From: a virus | Reading direction: 5' to 3' (one strand) | Virus record (IMG/VR): IMGVR_UViG_3300008450_000303 | Coordinates: 1-29,905 of that record | Length of the DNA stretch: 29,905 nucleotides | Shown here: positions 9,275 through 16,541 of the stretch, in pieces | Position numbering within the stretch: the first letter of the stretch is position 1 | Layout of the letters: every line of letters starts with the position of its first letter | Notes under the pieces: model-generated | Told to the model about the DNA's origin: nothing | Seen by the model: the letters and a program-made list of their open reading frames with translations, nothing else | The model's database searches: none | Position numbers and translations under genes: made by a program

Positions 9275-10633
9275 ATGAAAAAGTTAATAATTTTTGATTT
9301 AGACGGAGTTTTAGTAGAAGCTAAAATAATACATTACGATGCACTAAACGAAGCATTAGGGGAAGAGTATGCAATAGACTGGAATGAGCATTTAAGTAAG
9401 TATGATGGTTTGAAAACAAATCAAAAGTTAGAAATGCTAACAAAAGAGAAAGGACTACCAGTCGAGATGTATAAGAAGGTTTGGGATAAAAAACAAGAAC
9501 TTACACTAAATAAACTAAACAACCTACAACAATCTTCTCAGTTAATTGAATGTATGGATTCTTTAACTAAGTTAGGATATAGATTAGCTGTATGTTCTAA
9601 TTCAATTAGAAGAACAGTACTAACCGTATTAGCTAAGTTAGGTATCATTCAATACTTTGATTTAATATTATCAAACGAAGATGTAAAGAATTCTAAACCA
9701 CATCCAGAAATATATTGGAAAGCTATTTCTCAAATGGAATGTCTTCCTGAAGAAACTTTAATCATAGAAGATTCTCCTTTCGGACTTTTAGCTGCTTCAA
9801 GAAGTAGAGCTTCTGTTATGAGAGTTGCATCTCCGAAAGAAATTACTTATATTAATATAAATAAATACTTAAACAATACTAAAATGAATTTTACTCCTAA
9901 ATGGAAAGACAAAAAGCTTAATGTATTAATTCCTATGGCAGGAGCTGGTTCAAGATTTGAACAGGCAGGGTATACATTTCCAAAACCTCTTATTGAAGTA
10001 AAAGGTAAACCAATGATACAGGTTGTTGTAGAAAATCTAAACTTAGATGCAAACTATATCTACGTAGTACAGAAAGCACATAGAGAGAAATACAACCTAG
10101 ACACTTTATTAAATTTAATCACACCAGGATGTAGGATTGTAGAGACAGAAGGGCTAACAGAAGGAGCAGCATGTACTGCTTTACTTGCAAAAGAGTTTAT
10201 CAATACAGATGCACCTTTATTTTTTGCAAATTCAGATCAATTCGTAGAATGGGATTCAAATGAGTTTATGTATAAAATGCAAGAGACAGATGCTGATGGC
10301 GGTATTGTTACCTTTACAGCAACACACCCTAAATGGTCTTTTGCTAAAATAGATGATAATGGATTAGTAACAGAAGTAGCAGAAAAGAATCCAATCTCAG
10401 ATATTGCAACAGTAGGGTATTATTACTGGAAAAATGGTTCTGATTTTGTAAAGTATGCAGAACAGATGATTGAAAAGAATATTAGAGTGAACAATGAATT
10501 CTATGTATGCCCTGTTTTTAACGAAGCAATAAAGGATTGCAGGCAAATAAGGACATTTAATACAAAAGCAATGTGGGGATTAGGAACTCCAGAAGATTTA
10601 GATAACTACTTAAAAAACTACATACATGAATAA
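9275..10633 (+). CDS. HAD phosphatase/phosphomutase fused to sugar-phosphate nucleotidyltransferase
   Basis: A 452-residue bifunctional protein. Residues 1-195 form a HAD domain of the beta-phosphoglucomutase type: motif I IFDLDGVLVEA (D8, D10), motif II CSNS (about 107-110), motif III Lys in NSKPHPE (K141) and motif IV EDSPFG (E165, D166). Residues 213-452 form a nucleotidyltransferase of the glucose-1-phosphate thymidylyl/uridylyl type: VLIPMAGAGSRF (217-228), FPKPLIEV (K237) and a later NSDQF acidic site. Together they could isomerise or dephosphorylate a sugar phosphate and activate it as an NDP-sugar, supplying the surrounding transferases. The next gene overlaps its 3' end by 8 nt. Domain calls are firm; the sugar and nucleotide are unknown. 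Confidence 0.8.
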   Translation: MKKLIIFDLDGVLVEAKIIHYDALNEALGEEYAIDWNEHLSKYDGLKTNQKLEMLTKEKGLPVEMYKKVWDKKQELTLNKLNNLQQSSQLIECMDSLTKLGYRLAVCSNSIRRTVLTVLAKLGIIQYFDLILSNEDVKNSKPHPEIYWKAISQMECLPEETLIIEDSPFGLLAASRSRASVMRVASPKEITYININKYLNNTKMNFTPKWKDKKLNVLIPMAGAGSRFEQAGYTFPKPLIEVKGKPMIQVVVENLNLDANYIYVVQKAHREKYNLDTLLNLITPGCRIVETEGLTEGAACTALLAKEFINTDAPLFFANSDQFVEWDSNEFMYKMQETDADGGIVTFTATHPKWSFAKIDDNGLVTEVAEKNPISDIATVGYYYWKNGSDFVKYAEQMIEKNIRVNNEFYVCPVFNEAIKDCRQIRTFNTKAMWGLGTPEDLDNYLKNYIHE

Positions 10634-11333
10634 GTATACAGATATGCAAAAAAATCAATACGAAGACGATGCATCACGTTGGAGTATTGAAAATAGAGAT
10701 CCAGTAGTAGGGGGTTTTGACCTGCATAACAACTGGGCTGATTATAGCGAGTTTTTATTTAAAGATATAACTAACTTAGAAGCAAAAGTAGGACTAGACT
10801 TTGGATGCGGTCCAGGAAGAAATTTAGTAAAGTTTGGAAATACATTTAAAGAACTACATGGAGTTGATATAGCTCAAAAGAATTTAGATAATGCAAAAAT
10901 TTGGATAGAGTATAATGAACGTAGTCAGGAGAAGCATAAATTAATTTTAACTAATGGAATAGATTTATCTAATATTGAGAAAAACACTTACGATGTTATT
11001 ATGAGTACAATATGCTTTCAACACATCTGCGTATACGATATCAGATTTGGACTATTAAAAGAGTTTGCTAGAGTATTAAAGAAAGGTGGTCATTTGACAA
11101 TGCAAATGGGATTTGGACCACAAGTACCTTCTAAAAACTCTGTAGGGTATTTTGATAACTACTACGATGCAGAAGGAACTAATGGACAATTTGACACACG
11201 GGTAGAGAATGTATCTGAGTTAGAGTCTGATTTAGTTAAAACAGGCTTTACACAGATTAACACATACATTAGACCGGTAGGTCCTGGTGATGGTCATCCA
11301 AATTGGATATTTTTTAATGCGATAAAACAATAA
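10626..11333 (+). CDS. SAM-dependent methyltransferase, class I (Methyltransf_11-like)
   Basis: A 235-residue class I methyltransferase with motif I VGLDFGCGPGRNLVKF (57-64 form the SAM loop), a motif II acidic end (HGVDIA), motif IV TYDVIMSTICFQHI and a post-motif region LLKEFARVLKKGGHL, the standard small-molecule methyltransferase order. Its start lies inside the end of the HAD-nucleotidyltransferase gene. The substrate is probably a sugar or glycan of this cluster, judged only from context. Confidence 0.8.
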   Translation: MNKYTDMQKNQYEDDASRWSIENRDPVVGGFDLHNNWADYSEFLFKDITNLEAKVGLDFGCGPGRNLVKFGNTFKELHGVDIAQKNLDNAKIWIEYNERSQEKHKLILTNGIDLSNIEKNTYDVIMSTICFQHICVYDIRFGLLKEFARVLKKGGHLTMQMGFGPQVPSKNSVGYFDNYYDAEGTNGQFDTRVENVSELESDLVKTGFTQINTYIRPVGPGDGHPNWIFFNAIKQ

Positions 11334-11341
11334 GGTAGTAT

Positions 11342-12040
11342 ATGAGAGTAGCCTTATGTTTATCTGGACAAGCTAGATCTGTTGAACAGACTTACTGGGC
11401 TTCTATTAAACCTAATATATTAGATTTAGGAAATGTAGATGTGTTTATACATACCTGGGCATTAGATGAATCGCAGATAGGTAAACAGTTTCTAGCTGCT
11501 GGTGTTCATCCTGTAGGTGAACCTCTTGAAGCTAACTTAATTGAAAAGACTTTAACACTGTACAACCCGGTTAGGTCGTTTGTTGAACCTCAACGAGAAT
11601 TTCCTGCTATACCTTATGAACCAAGACACATGCCTGGTTTTAGAAGTGAAATTGTATATAGTATGTTTTATTCAATCTATCAATCTAACCTATTAAAAGT
11701 AAAATATGAGCAGGAAATGGGTATAACTTACGATTGGGTTATTCGAAGCAGGTTTGATATATCAACACCATCAGGGCCACTACCCTTAAGTAGCTTAGAC
11801 AATATCAATTTGTATGTACCTACCGGTGGGTTTGATACGATAAATGGTTACTTAGATTCACTAGCTTACTCAAACTCCCATAACATGAATATATATTCAG
11901 ATACTTTTAATTATTTAGATACCATATTAAATATACCGGATATAAGGCTATGTGGGGAGTATATATTACGACATCATCTTGACACAAATAGTAGTAAAAT
12001 AAATGTGCAGGAAATAGGTACACATAAACTAATGCGATGA
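11342..12040 (+). CDS. MRVALC-type putative glycosyltransferase, copy 2
   Basis: A 232-residue paralogue of the protein at 8560: the starts MRVALCLSGQARSVE and MRVALCFFGQPRLLE align, as do VFIHTWA and VYVHNWI, and YDWVIRSRFD and YDFIILSRYD. The shared (L/S)R(F/Y)D acidic end probably marks the donor/metal site. The two genes are separated by three others and are clearly diverged, so the duplication is old or they were acquired separately. The last 4 nt overlap the next gene (ATGA). Confidence 0.5.
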   Translation: MRVALCLSGQARSVEQTYWASIKPNILDLGNVDVFIHTWALDESQIGKQFLAAGVHPVGEPLEANLIEKTLTLYNPVRSFVEPQREFPAIPYEPRHMPGFRSEIVYSMFYSIYQSNLLKVKYEQEMGITYDWVIRSRFDISTPSGPLPLSSLDNINLYVPTGGFDTINGYLDSLAYSNSHNMNIYSDTFNYLDTILNIPDIRLCGEYILRHHLDTNSSKINVQEIGTHKLMR

Positions 12041-12489
12041 TATTAATTGCTCATAGAGGGAATATAAACGGTAAGTTTGAATCATATGAAAATGAACCAA
12101 ACTATATTGACTTGGCAATCAAAAAAGGATATGATGTTGAAGTTGATATTTGGTATGTAGGTAAGATACTATACCTAGGGCACGATAAGCCGCAATACGG
12201 AATAGACTTTAGGTGGATACGAGATAGAGTTGACCGACTATGGGTTCACTGTAAAAATGTTGAAGCTATACTTTATTTTAAAGAATGCGGATATAGCATT
12301 AATTATTTTTGGCATCAAGAAGACACAATAACATTAACAAGCCAACAATACATATGGGCATACCCAGGAAAGCAACCTATTAAAGGTAGTATAGCTGTAA
12401 TGCCAGAAATAAATAACGATAACTTATCTGAGTGTATAGGTATATGCTCAGATTATATTGAAAGATATAATAATGAAAATAATTTATAG
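12037..12489 (+). CDS. short glycerophosphodiester phosphodiesterase-like (PLC-fold) protein
   Basis: A 150-residue protein with GDPD-family signatures: an N-terminal strand ending in H-R-G (ILIAHRG, 6-8), a Glu-Asn (EN) at 18-19, E-x-D (VEVDIWY, E35/D37) and a downstream H-D (LGHD, H49). GDPD enzymes are usually about 230-300 residues, so this is a shortened TIM-barrel or a divergent form; the catalytic residues are nevertheless kept. It could cleave or transfer a phosphodiester within a glycan. It overlaps the neighbour on each side (4 nt and 17 nt). Confidence 0.6.
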   Translation: MILIAHRGNINGKFESYENEPNYIDLAIKKGYDVEVDIWYVGKILYLGHDKPQYGIDFRWIRDRVDRLWVHCKNVEAILYFKECGYSINYFWHQEDTITLTSQQYIWAYPGKQPIKGSIAVMPEINNDNLSECIGICSDYIERYNNENNL

Positions 12490-13171
12490 AATCTCAGATG
12501 CAGGATATAGTAAAGTTAAACCTGCCTACATACATAACAGTGCTTGTTTAAAGAACTTCTGTAACGTATTTTTCGACCACATATCAGATATAATCATACT
12601 AGCAGATAATTGTAGTGAACAGACACTTACAATGATAGGTAGGTATATAGACCCGATTAACATACATAAAGTATCAGTTGGTCATGGAGCGGGAACATTT
12701 AACCTAGCATTAGATATGGCACTTAAGTGGAAGGATGATGAGATTGTTTATTTTGTAGAGAATGATTACTTACATAAGCAGCAATCACCAAAAGTTATTA
12801 AAGAGGGTTTGAGTTTAGGAGCTTCTTTCGTATCTTTATATGATCATCCTGATAAGTATTTAGATCCTTCTAAAGGAGGAAATCCATATTGTGAAGGAGG
12901 AGCAGAAGATACTAGAGTCTATTTAACTGATTCATGTCACTGGAAAATAACAAACTCAACAACTATGACATTTGCCTCTACAGTATCAACTTTAAAGAGA
13001 ACTGAAACTATCTTAAGAAAGTATACCAATCAAGGACACTATCCTGATGACTTTAAGATGTTTTTAGACTTGAGAGAGCAGAACGAATTGCTAGTAACAC
13101 CCTTACCGGGATATGCAACTCACGGAGAAACAGCTTGGCTATCACCTTTAACAGATTGGAATAACATATGA
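12473..13171 (+). CDS. putative GT-A glycosyltransferase
   Basis: A 232-residue protein. The ATG at 12473 (MKIIYRISDAGYSKVKP) is preferred over an in-frame TTG at 12458. The alternating strands IIYRISD, DIIILADNCS and IVYFVENDYLHK, the last with an acidic E-N-D where a GT-A enzyme carries D-x-D, suggest a glycosyltransferase. The GHGAGTFNLAL segment fits the position of the helix before the D-x-D. It is embedded between the GDPD-like gene and a GT2 gene with ATGA coupling to the latter. Family not assigned. Confidence 0.5.
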   Translation: MKIIYRISDAGYSKVKPAYIHNSACLKNFCNVFFDHISDIIILADNCSEQTLTMIGRYIDPINIHKVSVGHGAGTFNLALDMALKWKDDEIVYFVENDYLHKQQSPKVIKEGLSLGASFVSLYDHPDKYLDPSKGGNPYCEGGAEDTRVYLTDSCHWKITNSTTMTFASTVSTLKRTETILRKYTNQGHYPDDFKMFLDLREQNELLVTPLPGYATHGETAWLSPLTDWNNI

Positions 13172-13944
13172 TATCAGTAATTATACCTACATATAAATCA
13201 CCTCAAACATTAGACCTTTGCCTAAGATCAGCTATAGAAGGTCAAGTGAATAAGAATCAGATCATAGTAGTTGTAGATGGTTTTTATGACTTAAATAAAG
13301 AAGTACTTGAGAAGTGGAAAGACAGTATTGAGATTTTAAATCTGGAAGAGAATGTAGGACTTTGTAGAGGAACTAATCTAGGAGTATCAAACGCATCTAA
13401 TAGAAAGATTCTAATAGTAAATGACGATAATGTATTCCCTTCCGGATGGGATGAGACTCTAGAACTGGAATGGGAAGAGGGATGTGTATTTGCTCCAAAT
13501 CAAATAGAACCTTTCCCAAGTATGTTCAAACAGATTCATATTAAAGATTTAGGAAGAGATCCTTCTACGTTTAGCTTAGAAGAGTTTTGGAGATATGATA
13601 AAACAAATGTCTCAGAACAGAAGAAGGATTTGACAGGTTCAACACTACCTATCTTTATGGACAAGTATGATTATTTAAGAGTTGGAGGTTGGGATGAAAA
13701 TTACGATCTTGGAGTAGTAGCTGATTGGGACTTCTTTATGAAATGTCAAATGTCAGGATTGAAGATGGTTAGGTTATATGGATTACATTTCTACCACTTT
13801 GTATCACTCTCGACAAATAATACATTAGAGAATGCAACGAAGAGACAACAGTCAGAGGTAGATGGACATAACTACGCTAAATACAAATGGGGACACTATA
13901 TCCAACATAATCCTGAGACAAACCTAAAATATGTAAATTTTTAA
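13168..13944 (+). CDS. glycosyltransferase family 2
   Basis: A 258-residue GT2 enzyme: first strand ISVIIPTYKSPQTLDLCLRS, then IIVVVDGFYD, the NVGLCRGTNLGVSNA helix, and LIVNDDNVFPSGW with the acidic D-x-D equivalent (N85-D86-D87). The acceptor-side GGWDENYDLGVVADWDFFMK (ED-like acidic pair) is also present. It is a complete single-domain enzyme with no membrane segments. It is the last gene of the sugar cluster; a 21-nt gap with an AT-rich element separates it from the next block. Confidence 0.85.
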   Translation: MISVIIPTYKSPQTLDLCLRSAIEGQVNKNQIIVVVDGFYDLNKEVLEKWKDSIEILNLEENVGLCRGTNLGVSNASNRKILIVNDDNVFPSGWDETLELEWEEGCVFAPNQIEPFPSMFKQIHIKDLGRDPSTFSLEEFWRYDKTNVSEQKKDLTGSTLPIFMDKYDYLRVGGWDENYDLGVVADWDFFMKCQMSGLKMVRLYGLHFYHFVSLSTNNTLENATKRQQSEVDGHNYAKYKWGHYIQHNPETNLKYVNF

Positions 13945-13965
13945 CTATTTATAACTAAAAACAAT

Positions 13966-14316
13966 ATGTCATTAATAAACGAAATTAAACAAGTACTTTC
14001 AGAAGTAACTACAGTAAACTTTCAAGGACAAAAATTTGTACTTAAGGTAGATGTAAATGAAGATCCAAATAAAAAAGGAATCAAAGTTCAATTCATGCCA
14101 ACACAATTTAATGGAATGTCTAAACAAAAGCAAGATGAACTTGCAATGGCTTTAGAGAGTAAATTAGATCAAGGACTTCAGTCAATGGGAATGAAAGTTG
14201 AAAGAGATAGGCAATTAAAAGATAAAACTATTATCGGATTCTTTATCTATATTGAATATGTAGATAAGATCATCAGACAAGCATTAGCACAAACAAATCA
14301 AGAACCACAAAATTAA
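13966..14316 (+). CDS. conserved phage-type small protein, function unknown
   Basis: A 116-residue protein beginning MSLINEIKQVLSEV, with a beta-rich middle (FVLKVDVNEDPNKKGIKVQF) and a Lys/Gln-rich helix. No signal peptide, membrane segment or catalytic motif. I have the impression that similar short proteins occur in marine T4-like phages, but I cannot verify this. It follows a TATTTATAACTAAA-type AT-rich element and probably starts a new transcript with the next two genes. Confidence 0.6.
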   Translation: MSLINEIKQVLSEVTTVNFQGQKFVLKVDVNEDPNKKGIKVQFMPTQFNGMSKQKQDELAMALESKLDQGLQSMGMKVERDRQLKDKTIIGFFIYIEYVDKIIRQALAQTNQEPQN

Positions 14317-14322
14317 AATATT

Positions 14323-14526
14323 ATGAAGTTTTGTTTTTACAGTAAGCAAGATCCTACACAAGAAGCAATCGGTGCCTGCGAGGCACTATCGCTACAGGAA
14401 GCAGTGAAGTTTTTTTCACTAACAAAGATGTTACCTATTGACCAATTCCAAATTCTATTTGGAGTAAAACAATTTACGTATGAAGAAGGTAATAAGGGAA
14501 GCAATAAGCAATTACTTACAGACTAG
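14323..14526 (+). CDS. small protein of unknown function
   Basis: A 67-residue protein with an N-terminal strand MKFCFYSKQDPT followed by a helix (EALSLQEAVKFFSLTKML). The spacing from the previous gene is 6 nt. The last 47 nt overlap the following gene in another frame, an unusually long overlap for this genome. No function can be assigned. Confidence 0.55.
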   Translation: MKFCFYSKQDPTQEAIGACEALSLQEAVKFFSLTKMLPIDQFQILFGVKQFTYEEGNKGSNKQLLTD

Positions 14527-14902
14527 TGTAAGGATTTCTGAGAAGAAGATACCTAAAGATATCATGGATAAGAAACTCTTTATAGAATCTATTCTTCTAC
14601 TTAAAGAGATAGAAGATAGAAAGGACTTTATGGAGTCCGAGCTTGGAGTTGATTTGTCCGTATACGAAGAAAAGTTTCTACAAGTAATAGAGAACCTTTT
14701 TAGAATGACATACAACAAAGAGCAGATGGACCTAATCCAATACTATCTGTATCAGATACCTTTGGTAGATGATTATGACGGTAAGATAGATCTATCAGAT
14801 GGTAAGAATATATTAACAGTCAACTTCGAAACACCAGAGGATGTTTATAATGTTGTAAATTCTTTAAAAAAACCTGATAAAAAGTTTGGAAGAAAGAATT
14901 AA
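14480..14902 (+). CDS. helical protein of unknown function
   Basis: A 140-residue, Lys/Glu/Asp-rich, mostly helical protein beginning MKKVIREAISNYLQ, with no recognised domain. The ATG at 14480 gives a 47-nt overlap with the preceding gene; a later in-frame ATG (MDKKLF, about 14561) would remove the overlap but drop the conserved-looking N-terminal helix. The promoter of the next gene lies within its last 17 nt (TTG at 14886). Confidence 0.6.
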   Translation: MKKVIREAISNYLQTSVRISEKKIPKDIMDKKLFIESILLLKEIEDRKDFMESELGVDLSVYEEKFLQVIENLFRMTYNKEQMDLIQYYLYQIPLVDDYDGKIDLSDGKNILTVNFETPEDVYNVVNSLKKPDKKFGRKN

Positions 14903-14916
14903 AGTTCTTATATTTA
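14886..14916 (+). promoter_or_regulatory. Bacteroidota-type promoter (20-nt spacer)
   Basis: TTG at 14886-14888, a 20-nt spacer, then TATATTTA at 14909-14916, followed by GATATAATTAATAAGATAAA and an AGTTATG start at 14943. The -33 box lies inside the 3' end of the upstream gene. Confidence 0.75.
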
Positions 14917-14942
14917 GATATAATTAATAAGATAAATAAGTT

Positions 14943-15350
14943 ATGGAATTAGAAAAAATTAAATGTTCAAGATGTCATGGCGATATGCCTAAGTTAAGAT
15001 TGGATAACTACGGATATGATTTCTGTGTTAGTTGTTCTGATGTTAAGCCAAAGGTAGGTCGTATTAGAGTAGTAGGAGAAGGAGATTATACAGTCACTGA
15101 GATGGATGTATTAGATCAAGATACTGCAAGAAGACTTCAAGAATTAGAAAATATCTCAAGAGGGGTTAAGAATGTTCCTTTAGAAATTCTAAACTACGAT
15201 GAAGATGAAACCTCAGACAATGCAAGTGCATTAGAGGCTGTAGTAGAGCAAGTAATCGAAGATGACCTAGAGGTTATGATTGAAGATGAAGATCTAGAAG
15301 AAGAAGTAGTCGACATTGAAGAAGTTGAGTTAGAAGACGAAGACGAATAA
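14943..15350 (+). CDS. DksA/TraR-like zinc-finger protein with acidic tail
   Basis: A 135-residue protein. The N-terminus carries C8-x2-C11-x16-C28-x2-C31 with the intervening PKLRLDNYGYDFC, very close to the C4 zinc finger of DksA/TraR proteins (C-x2-C-G-x-I-P-x-x-R-L). It lacks the long DksA coiled coil. The C-terminal half is strongly acidic (runs of Glu/Asp to the end), which could mimic nucleic acid or bind basic proteins. It has its own promoter and is coupled to the HNH-like gene by TAATG. A role on host RNA polymerase is possible but inferred. Confidence 0.6.
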   Translation: MELEKIKCSRCHGDMPKLRLDNYGYDFCVSCSDVKPKVGRIRVVGEGDYTVTEMDVLDQDTARRLQELENISRGVKNVPLEILNYDEDETSDNASALEAVVEQVIEDDLEVMIEDEDLEEEVVDIEEVELEDEDE

Positions 15351-16006
15351 TGCCACAAGCAAAGTTTATATCAAAGGACGATTGCCTAAGAGCAATGGAA
15401 AATACTAGAAGTAACCGAGGAGCCGCTCGGTTTCTTCGTTGTAGCTTTGTTCATTATAAAAAGTATGCAAAGACTTATGTGAATGACGAAGGAGTATCTC
15501 TATGGGAGGTTCATAAGAATCCAGCCGGAAGAGGTATTCCAAAGTATCTTCCTAACAAAGGTAAGCAAGCACCTCTCAAGGAATTAATAGAAGGGAAGAT
15601 ATCAGTTGCTTCTTTTGAGCCTGCTAAAATCAAACAGAGATTAATCTTTGAAGGGTACTTGAAAGAGGAATGTAGTCGATGTGGCTTTCACGAAGAGAGA
15701 TTATCTGACCATAAAATACCTTTAATACTTCAGTTCAAGGATAAGAATAAAGTAAACTATGAGCTTTCTAATATAGAGCTTATGTGTTATAATTGCTCTT
15801 TCCTATACTCAGTATCTCCTATCTCAGATAAGCAAGTCATTGCAATGGAAGATTCTGTCGACAAACAAGTAGTTGACTTTGATTGGGAGGTAGATGATGC
15901 AATGAAAGAACATCTACAATCTCTTGGCTTATGGAAAGAAGAGATAAAGCCTGGTTCTGAGTATATATCAGAAGACTATAAACAGAATGTACAAGAAAAG
16001 GAATAA
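15350..16006 (+). CDS. HNH-fold zinc protein with N-terminal HTH; catalytic His apparently lost
   Basis: A 218-residue protein. Residues about 17-41 (SNRGAARFLRCSFVHYKKYA) look like a helix-turn-helix. Residues 105-150 look like an HNH domain framed by Cys: C108-x2-C111, then DHKIPLILQFKDKNKVN and IELMCYNCS (C146-x2-C149). HNH endonucleases of this type normally read L-x-L-H-H-x-D-G-x-x-x-N and C-x-N-C-H; here the catalytic His pair is Gln-Phe and the final His is Ser. The fold and zinc site appear kept while catalysis is doubtful, suggesting a DNA-binding regulator derived from a homing-type nuclease. Coupled to the upstream DksA-like gene. Confidence 0.65.
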   Translation: MPQAKFISKDDCLRAMENTRSNRGAARFLRCSFVHYKKYAKTYVNDEGVSLWEVHKNPAGRGIPKYLPNKGKQAPLKELIEGKISVASFEPAKIKQRLIFEGYLKEECSRCGFHEERLSDHKIPLILQFKDKNKVNYELSNIELMCYNCSFLYSVSPISDKQVIAMEDSVDKQVVDFDWEVDDAMKEHLQSLGLWKEEIKPGSEYISEDYKQNVQEKE

Positions 16007-16115
16007 AACTAGAGAGAGACAAGTTGCTGATAAGTTAGTAAAGCAGCACGAAACAAATGAGAAGCTAAAAGAGAAAACTATTTCAAATAATTTTTGGAAA
16101 TTATTTAAAAAATAG
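15987..16115 (+). CDS. small basic protein (42 aa)
   Basis: Short ORF beginning MYKKRNKTRERQVADKL and ending NNFWKLFKK. It starts 20 nt before the end of the HNH-like gene and fills the gap before the next gene. It is Lys/Arg-rich and helical with an aromatic C-terminus. It is supported by position and by the absence of any other gene in the gap; no family is recognised. Confidence 0.45.
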   Translation: MYKKRNKTRERQVADKLVKQHETNEKLKEKTISNNFWKLFKK

Positions 16116-16125
16116 TTTATATTTA
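16094..16125 (+). promoter_or_regulatory. possible promoter (21-nt spacer)
   Basis: TTG at 16094-16096 and TATATTTA at 16118-16125 with a 21-nt spacer, 15 nt before the ATG at 16140. It is close to the window's promoter consensus but has one extra spacer base and no conserved leader. The same sequence contains TATTTATA. Confidence 0.4.
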
Positions 16126-16139
16126 TAGAAAAGTATAAA

Positions 16140-16418
16140 ATGGAAAATTTTAATATAGCAGAATGGAAGAAAAACTTCCTAACTGAAAATACACAAGAAA
16201 AGTACCAAGTAGTATTTCACGATTACAGTGGACAAGATGAACCATACACTGAGCAGTTTTTCGATAGTGAAAGTGATGCTGAGGATTTTGCAATAGCCAA
16301 TGAATGGGAAGAGGATGTACAGGATTGGGAAGGTAATTATAGTATAAGAACTCGATATTATAATCCTCAAGAAAATGATAGTGCTTTCGGATATCACGTG
16401 GAAAAAGTAGTGGTTTAG
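16140..16418 (+). CDS. small acidic protein of unknown function
   Basis: A 92-residue, strongly acidic protein rich in aromatics (MENFNIAEWKKNFL; ...EWEEDVQDWEGNYSIRTRYY). No signal peptide or membrane segment. The pattern YQVVFHDYSGQDEPYTEQFF followed by DAEDFA looks like a small alpha/beta fold. Its transcript probably ends at the structured terminator 60 nt downstream. Function unknown. Confidence 0.6.
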   Translation: MENFNIAEWKKNFLTENTQEKYQVVFHDYSGQDEPYTEQFFDSESDAEDFAIANEWEEDVQDWEGNYSIRTRYYNPQENDSAFGYHVEKVVV

Positions 16419-16445
16419 GAAAAAAGTTACTATTTATATTAAATA

Positions 16446-16534
16446 AGAGTACTGCAACCACTCTATAAAAACATTACGGAGATTTTAAAATAATACCCTG
16501 TTGCAGAGGGTCTATTTTAATTTCTCCTTTTTTT
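16446..16534 (+). ncRNA. candidate kissing-loop RNA ending in an intrinsic terminator
   Basis: Hairpin 1 pairs AGAGT (16446-16450) with ACTCT (16460-16464) around the loop ACTGCAACC. Hairpin 2 pairs ACCCT (16495-16499) with AGGGT (16507-16511) around the 7-nt loop GTTGCAG. The two loops are perfectly complementary over 7 nt (CTGCAAC 16452-16458 with GTTGCAG 16500-16506). Hairpin 2 sits on a long lower stem (16478-16492 with 16513-16527, one two-base mismatch) followed by seven T, so it is also a terminator. It lies between a small acidic gene and the GIY-YIG gene. Could be a 3' UTR structure, an attenuator or a small RNA. Confidence 0.55.
16478..16534 (+). terminator. long-stem intrinsic terminator
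   Basis: GGAGA (16478-16482) pairs with TCTCC (16523-16527); the next eight pairs are TTAAAATA with TATTTTAA; the apex is ACCCT/AGGGT. The T-run is at 16528-16534. It ends the transcript of the gene at 16140 and shields the following homing endonuclease gene. Confidence 0.7.
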
Positions 16535-16541
16535 ATTTAAT

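Noticed and set aside
16150-16461. Minus-strand ORFs of 103 and 72 codons
   Set aside because: Antisense to the acidic gene and hairpin 1; low-complexity products from AT-rich antisense.
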